Source of the DNA: Nocardiopsaceae bacterium
Lineage (GTDB): Bacteria; Actinomycetota; Actinomycetes; Streptosporangiales; Streptosporangiaceae
Direction: 5' to 3'
Length of the DNA: 35,387 nucleotides
Assembly (NCBI GenBank): GCA_017354375.1
Contig: JAFMRC010000006.1
Coordinates: 1 to 35,387, forward strand
The number at the start of each line of letters is the position of its first letter. Positions within the stretch are counted from its first letter, which is position 1. The notes under the pieces are model-generated. The model was not told where the DNA came from. It ran no database searches and saw nothing but the letters and a program-made list of their open reading frames with translations. Positions 33,921 through 35,387 of this stretch are shown here, in pieces. Both the position numbers and the translations under genes were made by a program.

Positions 33921-35354
33921 GTGACGGATTACGGATTTACCCGCGTATCTGCCGGAAGCCAGGATGCGCAGACGCAAGAGCGAGATATTCTCAGGTTCAG
34001 CCCGGGAGCGATAATCGTGCGGCCTGAGACTAAAGCCGCATCAGCATCAAAAGGGGAACAACTCGACGCGCTTGATGCGGTTATAGCTCAGCTTCGGCCC
34101 GGTGACCGGGTTATCGTCACCGATTCATCCCGGCTTGACCGAAGGGATAACCTGACGTCTCAGGTCCGCACCATGCTTGCTATCCGGGAGACCGGAGCGG
34201 AAATCGTCTCGCTTGCTCCGGGAGAGGATAATTTCGGCAGCGGGGACGATCTCGGCTCATGGGTAACAACCCTGGTCAAGCAGAACGCGAACGCGGAGAA
34301 GTCCAAGACGGTGAAAACGCAGACGTTCCGGGGCGTCTCACAGATATGCGAGAACAGGGCGCATCATGGTCCGCTCCCGAAGTTCTGGGAAACCGAAGGT
34401 GAACGGTACCGCAAGCAGGCTTATTGCGCCGACCCTGGCAAGGTCGCAGACATTTACGAACGTGTCGCCAAGCGCGAATCGCTCTCATCGATCGGGCGGA
34501 TCTACGATATGTACCCGAAGGGCATCAAGCACCTGATACGGTTCTCGCCGAATCACACCGGGGTTGAGGAGTGCAGCTACACCGACGACATTCACGGCAA
34601 GCTGGAATGGACGCACACGGTGACTCCGGTAGTCGATTCACCGCTCTGGTGGCGCGCGAACAAAGTGCTAGACGCGAACCTGACGGACGCGCGCGGGAAT
34701 AAGGGCGGCCGCCCGGTAGCCAAGCCGGCCAACTGGATTTCCGGTATTCTCGACTGTCCCTCGTGCGGCGGCAAGCTGTACGTGAATGACAGCCTCACCC
34801 CGGCGGGAAATCCGAGGACACCGAAACTGCGGTGCAGCGGCACCGGAAAGAGGCGGCTCTCCTGCGGAGAATTCAAGGGCATCGACGCTCAGCCGGTCAT
34901 TGACCGCATCTCTCGCATATTCACCAGCGCAACGAAGACGAAGATTCTCGCGTTTCAGCGGGTGACGGGGAACGCTCACGAACTGGAGGAGCTGAAAGCG
35001 GGACTCCGCAAGATCCAGGCGCGTCTTTCCGCCACCGAAGATGACGACGCGCTAGACGCGCTGGTGGCAGAGCGCAAGCAGGTTAAGGCGCGCATAGACG
35101 GATTCGAGATCGTTCCCGACACCTTCGACTACGCACCGACCGGCCAGACGGTAGCCGAAAGGTGGAATGACGGGGACGACGCCGAAAAGCGGAGGTTCGC
35201 TCGTGCGATCAAGAACGCATGGGGGATGATCCTAGCGGAACGCGGCGGGGAATGGGTGATCACATTCATGGCGGATAAATCAGCGGAAACGAGGGGCGCG
35301 GGGGATATCGTAGATCTCGGGGACGGCTTGTGTTTTCCCCGCCCGGCTGAGTAA
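33921..35354 (+). CDS. Large serine recombinase / site-specific integrase
   Basis: GTG with AGGAG SD; YGFTRVSAGSQDAQTQ catalytic motif, VIVTDSSRLDRRDN, zinc ribbon CPSCGGKLYV...LRCSGTGKRRLSC, C-terminal coiled coil. Confidence 0.9.
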   Translation: MTDYGFTRVSAGSQDAQTQERDILRFSPGAIIVRPETKAASASKGEQLDALDAVIAQLRPGDRVIVTDSSRLDRRDNLTSQVRTMLAIRETGAEIVSLAPGEDNFGSGDDLGSWVTTLVKQNANAEKSKTVKTQTFRGVSQICENRAHHGPLPKFWETEGERYRKQAYCADPGKVADIYERVAKRESLSSIGRIYDMYPKGIKHLIRFSPNHTGVEECSYTDDIHGKLEWTHTVTPVVDSPLWWRANKVLDANLTDARGNKGGRPVAKPANWISGILDCPSCGGKLYVNDSLTPAGNPRTPKLRCSGTGKRRLSCGEFKGIDAQPVIDRISRIFTSATKTKILAFQRVTGNAHELEELKAGLRKIQARLSATEDDDALDALVAERKQVKARIDGFEIVPDTFDYAPTGQTVAERWNDGDDAEKRRFARAIKNAWGMILAERGGEWVITFMADKSAETRGAGDIVDLGDGLCFPRPAE

Positions 35355-35387
35355 CAGCGGAACGCAGAGCGCCCCGTGGCCGAATAC

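Larger units (their letters stand above)
33655..35387. mobile_element. End of an integrative element (serine-recombinase type), continues beyond window
   Basis: Host gene truncated at ~33655-33662, lower-GC sequence follows, serine recombinase gene adjacent to junction. Confidence 0.75.

Noticed and set aside
1-35387. tRNA, rRNA or CRISPR loci
   Set aside because: No recognisable cloverleaf, rRNA or repeat-spacer pattern was seen by eye; a tRNAscan/CRISPR search would be needed to exclude them.

Overview
High-GC actinobacterial chromosomal window; mycothiol-type DinB/MDMPI protein, SCO5389-family protein, DUF5753 XRE regulator and DUF574-type methyltransferase are all consistent with this. 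About 25 genes are supported. Main blocks: (i) TAT-exported protein, DUF4331 protein, ECF sigma factor translationally coupled to an MDMPI/DinB-type protein, and a HAF-repeat secreted protein; (ii) a CooC/ParA-like pseudogene and an SCO5389-family gene; (iii) a STAND/NB-ARC NTPase with TPR-like C-terminus and a GTVIQAG motif near its N-terminus, convergent and overlapping with a GT-B-like gene carrying 12 perfect copies of a 7-bp repeat (possible phase-variable locus); (iv) a GntR, four-carbon-acid-sugar kinase, cyclase-family hydrolase and MFS cluster; (v) a 779-aa protein with an internally duplicated module, DUF445, DUF4393/Abi-alpha-like and fumarylacetoacetase genes; (vi) membrane protein, inorganic pyrophosphatase, Ser/Thr kinase with repeat-rich linker, HtrA-like protease and L-lactate permease; (vii) ArsR/SRPBCC pair, and an Rpn-family PD-(D/E)XK protein with a good internal Shine-Dalgarno/ATG that could make an intragenic C-terminal product; (viii) the end of a serine-recombinase integrative element that truncates a SAM-methyltransferase gene and runs off the window. 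No tRNA, rRNA or CRISPR array was recognised. All family calls are by eye from the protein sequences; no searches were run.
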